47,124 nucleotides of DNA from the NCBI GenBank assembly GCA_050742975.1, contig JBOGDQ010000207.1, positions 1 through 47,124 of the forward strand, given 5' to 3'. A program made the position numbers and the translations under genes. Below are positions 1 through 7,357 of this stretch, one piece after another. Numbering within the stretch: the first letter of the stretch is position 1; every line of letters starts with the position of its first letter. This DNA is from JBDTGE01 sp050742975. Its GTDB lineage: Bacteria; Actinomycetota; Actinomycetes; Mycobacteriales; Jatrophihabitantaceae. The notes beneath the pieces were generated by a model. It was not told the DNA's origin. It did no database searches and saw nothing but the letters and a program-made list of their open reading frames with translations.

Positions 1-337
1 CACAATTGATGATCCACTCGCCGAGGTGCGGTGGCGCTACCCCGTAGGCCATGTTCTGCGTGTACACCGAGCAGGTGGCGTGGTTGTCGCCGCAGATGCC
101 GCAGATCCGGCTGGTGATGAAATGCGCGTCGCGCGGATCCTTGCCCTTCATGAAGATGCTGTAACCGCGGAAGATCGACGAAGTGCTGTGACACTCGCGA
201 ACCTGCTTCTGCTTGAAGTCCACGGTCGCGTAGATGCCCAGACTGCCGACGATGCGGGTAATCGGATCCCACGCCATCTCCACGACGTCCGAGTCGGCGT
301 GTTGCGAGTGGCTCGGCGCCTCTTGGATCTTGGTCAT
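1..337 (-). CDS. hhyL: [NiFe]-hydrogenase large subunit, group 1h, N-terminal part (runs off window)
   Basis: Catalytic large subunit of a high-affinity uptake hydrogenase that oxidises trace H2. Only the first ~112 residues are present; the gene continues past base 1. The start MTKIQEAPSHSQ is 14 bases after the hhyS stop, so the two genes form one operon. Seen: the early DPITRIVGSLGIYATVD stretch of NiFe large subunits, then the L1 motif RICGICGDNHATCS, whose two cysteines bind the Ni-Fe centre. The Asn-Met-Ala-Tyr-Gly-Val run just after L1 resembles the actinobacterial group 1h (formerly group 5) enzymes. The C-terminal DPCxxC motif and the protease-processed tail lie outside the window. 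Confidence 0.93.
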   Translation of the reverse strand, partial: MTKIQEAPSHSQHADSDVVEMAWDPITRIVGSLGIYATVDFKQKQVRECHSTSSIFRGYSIFMKGKDPRDAHFITSRICGICGDNHATCSVYTQNMAYGVAPPHLGEWIINC

Positions 338-351
338 TTCGTAATGCCCCT

Positions 352-1425
352 CTACCAGTTGCGCTTGTAGCCGGTGGTGAGCTCACGGCCGGTGTGCCGC
401 CACTTGGGTTCCTTGTCGACGGTCTTCTCCGTGATCGTCCGCAGCCGGCGGATGACCGTCCCGTAGGCGCCGCTGACCGTGGAGGAAACCCTGCCGCCTG
501 GGGGCTCGTCCATGAACGGCATGAACTTGTCCGGGAAGCCGGGCATCGTGCACCCGATGCAGATCCCGCCGACGTTCGGGCAGCCGCCCATGCCGTTCAT
601 CCAGCCACGCTTGGGAACGTTGCACTTCACGACCGGTCCCCAGCAGCCCAGCTTCACCAGGCAGGTGGGCTGGCCGTACGCGTCGGCGAACTGGCCCTGC
701 TCGTAGTAGCCGCCGCGATCGCAGCCCTCGTGCACCGTCGCGCCGAACAACCACGTCGGTCGCAGCTGGTCATCGAGCGGGATCATCGGCGCCGCCCCGG
801 CAACCTGGTAGAGCAGGTAGACCAACGTCTCGGACAGGTTGTCCGGCTGGATCGGGCAGCCCGGCACGCACACGATCGGCAGCCCGGCCTTGGATTTCCA
901 GTCCCAGCCGAGATAGTCCGGCACGCCCATCGCGCCGGTCGGGTTGCCGGCCATTGCGTGGATGCCGCCGTATGTCGCGCAGGTGCCAACCGCGACGACG
1001 GCGGTCGCCTTCGGCGCGAGCCGGTCCAGCCACTCGCTGGTGGTCACCGGCTGCCCGGTCGTGGGGTCGTTGCCGAACCCGCACCAGTAACCCTCGGACT
1101 TGATCGCCTCGTTCGGTATCGAACCCTCGATGACCAGGACGAACGGCTCGAGCTCGCCCCTGTCGGCCTTCCACCACCACTCGATGAACGTATCGGCGCC
1201 CTGCTCGGGGCCGCATTCAAAGTCGATCAACGGCCAGTGCACCTGAATGTTCGGCAGCCCGGGCAGCGCGCCGAGCACGATCTCCTCGATGCTCGGCTGG
1301 GTAGCTGCCGTCAGCGAGACCGAGTCGCCATCGCAGCTCAGCCCGGCATTGATCCACAGGACGTGCAAGGGTGCGTCCTCGGCTTCGGCTGGTCCGGGCT
1401 TCGGATCCCGTTTGGTCGCTGTCAT
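352..1425 (-). CDS. hhyS: [NiFe]-hydrogenase small subunit, group 1h
   Basis: Electron-transferring small subunit (357 aa) carrying the Fe-S clusters for the large subunit encoded just downstream. Start ATG at 1425 gives MTATKRDPKPGP; longer in-frame extension upstream is low-complexity and not family-like. No Tat signal is visible, as is usual for this group. Seen: WINAGLSCDGDS near residue 30, where the second proximal-cluster cysteine of most hydrogenases is replaced by Asp; GTCATYGG; VPGCPIQPDN; HEGCDRGGYYEQG; and the Cys-rich region LGCWGPVVKCN...GGCPNVGGICIGCTMPGFPD that binds medial and distal clusters. The 3Cys-1Asp proximal ligation is a known trait of group 1h enzymes. Divergent from the regulator gene at 1674. 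Confidence 0.95.
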   Translation of the reverse strand: MTATKRDPKPGPAEAEDAPLHVLWINAGLSCDGDSVSLTAATQPSIEEIVLGALPGLPNIQVHWPLIDFECGPEQGADTFIEWWWKADRGELEPFVLVIEGSIPNEAIKSEGYWCGFGNDPTTGQPVTTSEWLDRLAPKATAVVAVGTCATYGGIHAMAGNPTGAMGVPDYLGWDWKSKAGLPIVCVPGCPIQPDNLSETLVYLLYQVAGAAPMIPLDDQLRPTWLFGATVHEGCDRGGYYEQGQFADAYGQPTCLVKLGCWGPVVKCNVPKRGWMNGMGGCPNVGGICIGCTMPGFPDKFMPFMDEPPGGRVSSTVSGAYGTVIRRLRTITEKTVDKEPKWRHTGRELTTGYKRNW

Positions 1426-1567
1426 GCGACACCGCCCTTCGACTCCGCCAGATGCGGGCCGTCCGGGGGCCGGTGCGTCGTAAGGCTGCGGCGCGCTCGC
1501 GGGTCGAACGACACCGCTTTGCGACCACAACGCTAGGACGGTCGGTCAAGGATGCCTAGACACAAGT

Positions 1568-1584
1568 GACAGGTCATTTCTGTC
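1568..1584. promoter_or_regulatory. Candidate operator in the hydrogenase/regulator divergent region
   Basis: The 248-base gap between hhyS and the XRE-type gene must hold both promoters. The only clear symmetry is GACAG-N7-CTGTC (1568-1572 and 1580-1584). I could not find convincing -35/-10 pairs for either gene. Its role as a binding site of the adjacent HTH protein is inference from position only. Confidence 0.25.
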
Positions 1585-1673
1585 TGAATCCCGGAATCCG
1601 TAACTGGCGGTGGTGGCTGTTCTCGCGTGCGGGCCAGCGCTAGCCTGCACCCAGGAGATCAGGTGAACCGGCC

Positions 1674-2207
1674 ATGACGCCCGAGCAGCCGACCGCTCAC
1701 CCGCCGGCGTCCGACGATCTGGCCGGATCAGCCGTCGTGGTGTCGCCGGTTTTTGTGCTGAGCCAGTCGTTCCCCGCCCGCCCCTCGTCGCTACCCGACG
1801 CCCACACCTTCGTTCGGGAGACGCTCGCCGCGGCGGACGTGCCCTCCGCGCCGCACCCGCAGATCACCGAGGCGATCAACAGCGCGCTGCTCGCCGCAGC
1901 CAGCCCCGACATCGGCTCGTTCGTCGTGGTGATCCGGCTGTTCCCCGACGAAGCGGAGGTCGAGGTGCTGTCGGCCGCCGACCCGGCGCGGGACGGCACG
2001 GCCGGCGGGCCGCTGCCCGAGTTCGGGTCGTTCGCCGGCTGGCTGGCCGGCGTCCTACGCAAGCAGGGCCTCTCGCAGGAGGCAGCCGCCCGACAGCTCG
2101 GCGTCTCGGTACGCACCGTGAGCCGGTGGGTACGCGGGCAGACCGAGCCGCGCCTGCGCGACGTCCGCCGGATCAGCGACGCGTTCGGACCGGTGCCGCG
2201 CCGCTGA
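1674..2207 (+). CDS. XRE-type helix-turn-helix regulator beside the hydrogenase genes
   Basis: 177-aa protein with a C-terminal HTH (about residues 122-170): AGWLAGVLRKQGLSQEAAARQ, LGVSVRTVSRWVRGQTEPRL, typical of Cro/CI or XRE-like domains. The N-terminal ~110 residues (DAHTFVRETLAAADVPSAPH, SFVVVIRLFPDEAEVEVL) match no domain I recognise and may sense a ligand or partner. ATG 1674 is preceded by AGGTGA at 1661-1666. Divergent from hhyS and convergent with hypB (10-base gap), so it sits inside the hydrogenase locus; control of hhySL is a reasonable inference but not shown by the sequence. Confidence 0.8.
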   Translation: MTPEQPTAHPPASDDLAGSAVVVSPVFVLSQSFPARPSSLPDAHTFVRETLAAADVPSAPHPQITEAINSALLAAASPDIGSFVVVIRLFPDEAEVEVLSAADPARDGTAGGPLPEFGSFAGWLAGVLRKQGLSQEAAARQLGVSVRTVSRWVRGQTEPRLRDVRRISDAFGPVPRR

Positions 2208-2217
2208 TCGGCCGCTC

Positions 2218-2994
2218 CTACCTCGTGACGCGGAGCTCGCGCAGCCAGTTGCACCATTCGTCGACACCAGCACCGGTACGCGCGCTCATCTCGATCGTCC
2301 GCGCCGTTGGGTTGACCGAGCGCAGGTTGGCGCGGAACAGGTCGACATCGAAGTCCAGGTGCGGCAGCAGGTCGATCTTGTTGATCAACACGAGTTCGAC
2401 CGAACGGAACATGACCGGGTACTTCAGCGGCTTGTCCTCGCCCTCGGTGATCGCAGAGACCATCGCGCGGGCATGCTCACCGACGTCGAACTCCGCCGGG
2501 CACACCAGATTGCCGACGTTCTCGATCAGGACGAGGTCGAGCTCGCTCAGTGGTAGGCGGGGCAGCGCGGAGCGCACCATCGGCGCGTCCAGGTGGCATT
2601 CGCCGCCGAACCCGTGGCCGGTGTTGACGAGGCTGATCGCGGCGCCGAGCCCGTCGAGCCGGTCCGCGTCCAGGCTCGTCTCGATGTCGCCCTCGACGAT
2701 CCCGATGCGGACTGCGCGGCCGAACCGGCGCAGCGTCTCGTGCAGCAGCGTGGTCTTGCCCGCCCCCGGCGAGGACATCAGGTTGACAGCCAGCACACCG
2801 TGCGAGGCGAACTCGGCCCGGTTCTGAGCGGCCGTGCGGTCGTTCTCCGCGAAGATGCGCTCCAGCACGTGGATACGCTCGCTGCCGGTCCGATAGCCCG
2901 AGTGGTCGCCGACATCCCGAGGCTCGTGCTCGTGCAGCGTGCCGTCGGCATGCTCGTGCAGCGTGCCGTCGGCATGTCGGTGGAATCGACCCAT
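2218..2994 (-). CDS. hypB: Hydrogenase nickel incorporation GTPase HypB
   Basis: GTPase (258 aa) that with HypA delivers nickel to the large subunit precursor. Seen: a His-rich N-terminus (HADGTLHEH twice) for metal storage or binding; P-loop SSPGAGKTTLL near residue 75; EGDIETSLDADRL; the metal-binding/switch region GECHLDA and NVGNLVCPAEFDVGE; NKIDLL specificity motif near residue 200. Start ATG 2994 lies 5 bases after the hypA stop, so translation is probably coupled. No hypC, D, E or F is in the window, so the rest of the maturation set must lie elsewhere. Confidence 0.96.
   Translation of the reverse strand: MGRFHRHADGTLHEHADGTLHEHEPRDVGDHSGYRTGSERIHVLERIFAENDRTAAQNRAEFASHGVLAVNLMSSPGAGKTTLLHETLRRFGRAVRIGIVEGDIETSLDADRLDGLGAAISLVNTGHGFGGECHLDAPMVRSALPRLPLSELDLVLIENVGNLVCPAEFDVGEHARAMVSAITEGEDKPLKYPVMFRSVELVLINKIDLLPHLDFDVDLFRANLRSVNPTARTIEMSARTGAGVDEWCNWLRELRVTR
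2928..2975 (-). repeat. Perfect 24-bp tandem duplication in the hypB 5' end
   Basis: Two identical 24-bp units (2928-2951 and 2952-2975), in frame, duplicate the 8-residue His-containing unit HADGTLHE at the HypB N-terminus. Identity at the DNA level, including third positions, points to a recent in-frame duplication by slippage. Confidence 0.9.
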
Positions 2995-2999
2995 CGTCG

Positions 3000-3341
3000 T
3001 CACACCCTCGCCACGTCGAGGGCAGTGATCATGAACTCCTCGCCGGCGACGACCGACACCGCGACGCTGCGGCAGTGCCCGCACACGAACAGCGGCAGCT
3101 CACCCAGCTCGCTGGTCTGCTCGCAGTCCTGGCAGCGGATGCGCGCGGGAACGGTCTGCACCTCGAGCACCGAACCGTCCAGCTCGCTCTCGGTGCTGAC
3201 CAGGCCCCAGCAGTAGCTGAGCGTGTCCGGTACGACTTGGCGCAGCTGGCCGATGCGCACGTGGATCGTCTCGACACGACGCTCGCCTGCGCGGCGCAGC
3301 ACGGCGTCAGCGATCGAACCGCAGATCGAAAGCTCGTGCAT
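3000..3341 (-). CDS. hypA: Hydrogenase maturation nickel metallochaperone HypA
   Basis: Small Ni/Zn protein (113 aa) that partners HypB. Seen: MHELSICGSIADAV, the invariant N-terminal MHE nickel site; Zn site RCQDC...FVCGHC (two CxxC) at about residues 72-93. Start ATG 3341 is fixed by the MHEL motif; an upstream in-frame extension would bury that N-terminal nickel ligand. First gene of a hypA-hypB transcript running towards hydrogenase. Confidence 0.95.
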   Translation of the reverse strand: MHELSICGSIADAVLRRAGERRVETIHVRIGQLRQVVPDTLSYCWGLVSTESELDGSVLEVQTVPARIRCQDCEQTSELGELPLFVCGHCRSVAVSVVAGEEFMITALDVARV

Positions 3342-3829
3342 GGATGTCCCCCTCGATCGCATCACCTGCGACTGTAAGCCCGCTGAAGCTCGCTACGGCA
3401 ACCCCACGGCCGCTGCCCGGGTGCACCGTCGGGCTGCTGTGCTATCGGCCGTTGCAGCACGCCGCCGGCGCACCGCCGCCGACCTACCGGCAGCTCGTGG
3501 CCGAACCCGTCGCCCAAGGCGATCGAGCCGCACGGGTGATGGGCCCACGTTCGCGGCCTGGCAGCCTCGTCCGGCCGCCCGAGGATCGGCCCTGGCGCGC
3601 CGCTACCGGCTCCGACTAGGTCAAGACCAAGTCACTTGGCGCCCAAGATCCGGCAGTCAAACGGATAGCCCACTCGGACGGATCGGCGTGGGGCGAGCCG
3701 GTGTTACTGGCGAGTAGGCAACATTCCGGCATCGGGTTCGGGCCTGCTGTTGCAACGTGGCACGGCCTGCCTTACCGTCTGCAACACCTGATCCATGTGT
3801 TGCACAACTCGCTAGGTGAGGGAGTGTCC
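3342..3829. other. 488-bp intergenic region between hypA and the ABC importer operon
   Basis: No convincing gene on either strand: open frames here lack family resemblance and overlap each other. It holds divergent promoters. Besides the promoter/operator listed separately, there is a 13-bp palindrome CCAAGTCACTTGG at 3627-3639 with unknown function, possibly a regulator site for either side. Confidence 0.6.
3750..3804 (+). promoter_or_regulatory. Predicted liv operon promoter with overlapping operator palindrome
   Basis: Seen: -35-like TTGCAA (3750-3755), 17-base spacer, -10-like TACCGT (3773-3778), then the inverted repeat TGCAACAC-N9-GTGTTGCA (3780-3787 and 3797-3804) just where transcription would begin. 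A related palindrome GTTGCAAC (3749-3756) covers the -35. Such placement fits a repressor; the TetR-family gene at the operon's end is the obvious candidate (inference). Confidence 0.55.
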
Positions 3830-4639
3830 ATGCCAGGCCTGGCCGTTCGGGGAGTCAGCGTTCGCTTCGGTGGCCTGTCCGCGCTGGAGGACGTCTCCTT
3901 CGACGTCCCGGCCGGCTCGGTCGTCGGGGTCATCGGGCCCAACGGCGCAGGCAAGACGACCCTGTTCAACGTCATCAGCGGCTTCGTCCGGCCGACCTCG
4001 GGCACGCTCGAGTGGGACGGCGCCCCGTTCCGCCCGGCGCCGGACCGGCTGGTGGGCGCCGGGCTGGCGCGCACCCTGCAGGGCGTCGGACTGTTCGCGC
4101 AGTTGAGCGCGCTGGAGAACGTGATGGTGGGCGGCGCCCGCTCGCGACGCGCGGGCTTCGTCAGCGCGCTGCTCGCACTTCCCCGCAGCGATCGTGACGA
4201 GCGGCGCCTGCGGGCCGATGCAATGCAGTGGCTGGCGCGACTCGACGTCGCCGACGCGGCCGACCGGCTGCCGACGACCCTCCCGTTCCCCGTCCAGAAG
4301 CGCATCGCGCTGGCGCGTGCGCTCGTCAGCCGGCCGCGGCTGCTGCTGCTGGACGAGCCGGCCGGGGGTCTCGGAGCCGAGGATCTCGGCCCGCTGGCGG
4401 AGCTGATCCGCTCGCTGCCGACGGCCGAATCGGCGTGCTCGGTGCTGCTGGTCGAGCACCACATGGACCTGGTCATGGACGTGTGCGACCAGGTCGTCGT
4501 GCTCGACTTCGGCCGGCGCGTGGCGGCCGGGACACCGGCCGAGGTGCAGGCCGATCCGGTGGTCGCGACCGCCTATCTCGGCGCCGAGGTACCGCCGGAG
4601 TCCGACGGCGTCGCGGTCATCGGGGAAGGTAGATCATGA
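3830..4639 (+). CDS. livG: Branched-chain amino acid type ABC importer, ATP-binding protein LivG
   Basis: One of two cytoplasmic ATPases of a HAAT-family importer (269 aa). Seen: Walker A GPNGAGKTT near residue 38, a Q-loop at LARTLQGVGLF, DEPAGG after the Walker B LLLLDEP, and H-loop VEHHMDLVMDVCD. The usual LSGGQ signature is altered: the segment before KRIALARAL reads TTLPFPVQ, so the canonical C-loop is degenerate here. ATG 3830 follows GGTGAGGGAG. Overlaps livF by ATGA. Substrate cannot be told from sequence; amino acids, amides, urea or aromatic acids are all used by this family. Confidence 0.92.
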   Translation: MPGLAVRGVSVRFGGLSALEDVSFDVPAGSVVGVIGPNGAGKTTLFNVISGFVRPTSGTLEWDGAPFRPAPDRLVGAGLARTLQGVGLFAQLSALENVMVGGARSRRAGFVSALLALPRSDRDERRLRADAMQWLARLDVADAADRLPTTLPFPVQKRIALARALVSRPRLLLLDEPAGGLGAEDLGPLAELIRSLPTAESACSVLLVEHHMDLVMDVCDQVVVLDFGRRVAAGTPAEVQADPVVATAYLGAEVPPESDGVAVIGEGRS

Positions 4640-5361
4640 GCGCGCTGCTCGAGGTGGAGGGACTGCGCTCGGGGTACGGGCGGGTGCCGGTGCTGCACGA
4701 CATCGCGCTCGAACTGGAGCCGGGGACGATCACCGCGGTCCTCGGCGCGAACGGTGCGGGCAAGACGACGCTGCTCCGCTCGCTGTCCGGTCTGCTGCGG
4801 CCGACGGCCGGTGCGGTGCGGCTGAACGGGACGGACCTGACCCGGGTGCCGGTCGAGCGGCTGGTCACGCTCGGGGTCGCGCACGTCCCGGAAGGACGCG
4901 GCGTCATCGCGGAGTTGACGGTGGAGGAGAACCTGCGGCTGGGCGGGCTGTGGCGCCGCGGCGCCAGTGCTGCGCGGGACACCGCGGCCGCGATGGACGA
5001 GGTGTACCGGCTGTTCGAGCCGCTCGAGCGGCGCCGCAAGTTCCACGGCCACCAGCTCTCCGGTGGCGAGCGGCAGATGCTGGCACTCGGCCGCGCGCTG
5101 GTCGCGCGTCCGACCCTGCTGCTGCTGGACGAGCCCTCGCTCGGGCTCGCGCCCGCCGTGACCGCGCGGATCATGGCGCTGCTGCGCGACCTGCGGGACT
5201 CGACCGGACTCACCGTCCTGCTCGTCGAGCAGAACGTCCACAGCGCGCTGGCGATCGCCGATCAGGGCGTGGTCATCGCGCTGGGCAAGGTCGTGGTGCA
5301 GGGCACCGGCGCGAGGCTGCAGGCCGACGAGACCCTCCGACACAGCTACCTCGGATTCTGA
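4636..5361 (+). CDS. livF: Branched-chain amino acid type ABC importer, ATP-binding protein LivF
   Basis: Second ATPase of the importer (241 aa). Seen: Walker A GANGAGKTT near residue 37; the LivF-specific VPEGRGVIAELTVEENL; intact signature LSGGERQMLALGRAL; Walker B LLLLDEPSLGLAP; H-loop LVEQNVHSAL. Starts within the livG stop (ATGA, 4636-4639), so it is translationally coupled. The intact C-loop here contrasts with the degenerate one in LivG, giving a potentially asymmetric ATPase pair. Confidence 0.95.
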   Translation: MSALLEVEGLRSGYGRVPVLHDIALELEPGTITAVLGANGAGKTTLLRSLSGLLRPTAGAVRLNGTDLTRVPVERLVTLGVAHVPEGRGVIAELTVEENLRLGGLWRRGASAARDTAAAMDEVYRLFEPLERRRKFHGHQLSGGERQMLALGRALVARPTLLLLDEPSLGLAPAVTARIMALLRDLRDSTGLTVLLVEQNVHSALAIADQGVVIALGKVVVQGTGARLQADETLRHSYLGF

Positions 5362-5370
5362 GGGGTCTGG

Positions 5371-5421
5371 ATGACGGCGCAGATGAGTGACGCGCGTGCG
5401 GCACGGGGAGCGGCCCGATGA
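5371..5421 (+). CDS. Possible 16-residue leader/coupling peptide before livH
   Basis: A mini reading frame beginning ATG at 5371 (9 bases after the livF stop) encodes MTAQMSDARAARGAAR and its TGA (5419-5421) overlaps the livH ATG (5418-5420) as ATGA. It could couple livF and livH translation across an otherwise 56-base gap. It may equally be chance; no database knowledge supports a peptide here. Confidence 0.25.
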   Translation: MTAQMSDARAARGAAR

Positions 5422-6296
5422 GCCGGTTCATCTTCCTCACCTTCAACGGGATCTCCTTCGGCGCGATCTACGCGGCCGTCGCGCTCGCCCTGGTCCTGAT
5501 CTGGCGCACCACCCGCGTGCTCAACTTCGCTCAGGGCGCGATGGCGATGGCGACCGCCTACGTCGCGATCTCGGTGACCCAGGCGAGCGGCTCGTACTGG
5601 CTCGGCTTCGTCGCCGCGCTCGCCGCCGGGCTCGTCCTGGGCGCGCTGGTCCAGGTCACCGCGTTCCGGAGGGCCGAGACGATGCCGCCGCTGAACACGA
5701 TCGTGGTCGGTGTCGGGCTGCTGATCCTGCTCGAAGCCGTCGTCGGGATGATCTACGGCATCGGCTACCGCGACTTCCCCGCCTCGTTCAGCCAGCAGAC
5801 CTACTCCGTCGGCAGCACCTCCCTGTTCTCCAGGCAGGACATCTTCACCGTCGGTTCGGTGCTCGTCCTGATGCTCGCCCTTGCCGCGCTGCTGACGTGG
5901 ACACCATCCGGGCTGCGCATGCGGGCCGCGGCATTCGCTCCGGAGGTCGCGCGGCTGCTCGGTGTGCGCGTCGGCCGGATGCTCACACTCGGCTGGGCGC
6001 TCGCCGGGCTGGTCGGAGCGCTCGCCGGAATGCTCGTCATCCCGTCCGGCCTTGGCCTGTACCCGCAGGCGATGGACGGCGTCTTCGTCCTGGGCTTCAC
6101 CGGGGCGGTCGTCGGCGGCCTGGAGAGCCCGGTCGGTGCGGTGGTCGGCGGCGTGAGCACCGGGCTGGTCCTGTCCTACGCGAGCGGTTACCTGGGCAGC
6201 GACCTGACCCAGCTCGCCGCGCTGGCCCTGCTGCTCGTCGTGCTGCTGGCCCGACCGAACGGGCTGTTCAGCGGGACCAAGGCGAGGCGGGTTTGA
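5418..6296 (+). CDS. livH: Branched-chain amino acid type ABC importer, permease LivH
   Basis: Inner membrane permease (292 aa) with about eight hydrophobic segments. Seen: the family N-terminus FNGISFGAIYAAVALALVLI followed by RVLNFAQGAMAM; the cytoplasmic coupling segment near residues 170-185 (RLLGVRVGRMLTLGWALAG); and a C-terminal GGLESPVGAVVGG repeat typical of LivH. GGGGAG lies upstream of ATG 5418. The stop overlaps the next start (TGATG). Confidence 0.95.
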   Translation: MSRFIFLTFNGISFGAIYAAVALALVLIWRTTRVLNFAQGAMAMATAYVAISVTQASGSYWLGFVAALAAGLVLGALVQVTAFRRAETMPPLNTIVVGVGLLILLEAVVGMIYGIGYRDFPASFSQQTYSVGSTSLFSRQDIFTVGSVLVLMLALAALLTWTPSGLRMRAAAFAPEVARLLGVRVGRMLTLGWALAGLVGALAGMLVIPSGLGLYPQAMDGVFVLGFTGAVVGGLESPVGAVVGGVSTGLVLSYASGYLGSDLTQLAALALLLVVLLARPNGLFSGTKARRV

Positions 6297-7357
6297 TGAG
6301 AGGCGCAGTCCGTGACTCGACGCTGGCCCGGCACCTTTTCCTGCTCGGGCTCGGCATCGTGGTCGTCGTGGTGGTCACGAACCAGGTCGCCGACTTCCAC
6401 AACTACGAGTTCGCCCAACTCGGCGCATACGTCTGCGCCGCCGCCGGCCTGACCATGCTGACCGGGGGCAACGGTCAGGTGTCGCTCGGCCACGCGGCGA
6501 TGATGGCGATCGGCGGCTACACCGTCGCGCTGATGCAGACCCGCTTCGAGAACCACGGTGTCACCGGGCCATGGGTGCTGCCGCTGTCACTGCTCATCGG
6601 CACCGCGGTCACCGCCGTGGCCGGCGCGATCTTCGGTGTCGCCGCCGCCCGGTTGCGCGGCCCGTACCTGGCCGGCGCCACGCTCGCCCTCGGCGTCGCA
6701 CTGCCCGGGATCACGTCGCACTACAGCACCTTCTTCAAGGGCGACCAGGGCCTGTTCGTCCCGTTCGACGGCCCACCGTCCGGCCTCGGTGCCAACTTCA
6801 CGCTGCAGCACTGGCAGGCGTGGATCAGCCTGTTCGCCGCGCTGATCGTCCTGTTCTTCCTGGCGAACCTGAACCACTCGGCCGTCGGACGTCACATGCG
6901 CGCGGTACGCGACGACGAGATCGCGTCCGCACTGTGCGGGCTGTCGGTACCGCGCGTGCAGATCGGCGCCTTCGCCGTCAGCGCGGCCGCAGCCGGCCTC
7001 GGCGGCGGGGTGTTCGCGGTCTGGGTGCAGAACGCCTCCCCCGGCTCGTTCGACCTCGTCCTCTCGCTCACCCTGCTGTCCGCCGTCGTGATCGGCGGCC
7101 TCGGCAGCCTGACCGGCGCCGTGTGGGGCAGCATCGTGGTCGTCTACCTCGGCACGTTCCTCAGCGACCGGGTCGACAACCTGCACCTGTCCGCCGCATC
7201 GGCGGCGAAGCTGCACGACAACCTGCCGGCCGCGGTCTACGGGCTGCTGCTGATCGTCGTGATGCTCGCACTGCCCGGAGGAATCCAGGGCGTGCTGCGC
7301 CGACTCGCCGTACGTATCCCGCGTCGCTCAACCCAACCAACAGGAGGTCCGTCATGA
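6296..7357 (+). CDS. livM: Branched-chain amino acid type ABC importer, permease LivM
   Basis: Second permease (353 aa), about ten hydrophobic segments. Seen: LTGGNGQVSLGHAAMMAIGG, the LivM hallmark near residue 60; the EAA-like region HMRAVRDDEIASALCGLSV near residue 200; and GGLGSLTGAVWGS near the C-terminus. ATG 6296 shares one base with the livH stop. A longer frame upstream overlaps livH and is not used. The stop overlaps the next start (ATGA). Confidence 0.94.
   Translation: MRGAVRDSTLARHLFLLGLGIVVVVVVTNQVADFHNYEFAQLGAYVCAAAGLTMLTGGNGQVSLGHAAMMAIGGYTVALMQTRFENHGVTGPWVLPLSLLIGTAVTAVAGAIFGVAAARLRGPYLAGATLALGVALPGITSHYSTFFKGDQGLFVPFDGPPSGLGANFTLQHWQAWISLFAALIVLFFLANLNHSAVGRHMRAVRDDEIASALCGLSVPRVQIGAFAVSAAAAGLGGGVFAVWVQNASPGSFDLVLSLTLLSAVVIGGLGSLTGAVWGSIVVVYLGTFLSDRVDNLHLSAASAAKLHDNLPAAVYGLLLIVVMLALPGGIQGVLRRLAVRIPRRSTQPTGGPS

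Noticed and set aside
394..1536. Long open frame antisense to hhyS (380 codons)
   Set aside because: Shadow of hhyS in high-GC DNA; no family motifs, while the minus strand carries all hydrogenase signatures.
3223..3717. Plus-strand open frame over hypA start and the intergenic region
   Set aside because: Arg/Ala/Pro-rich shadow sequence without domains, overlapping the well-supported hypA and promoter region.
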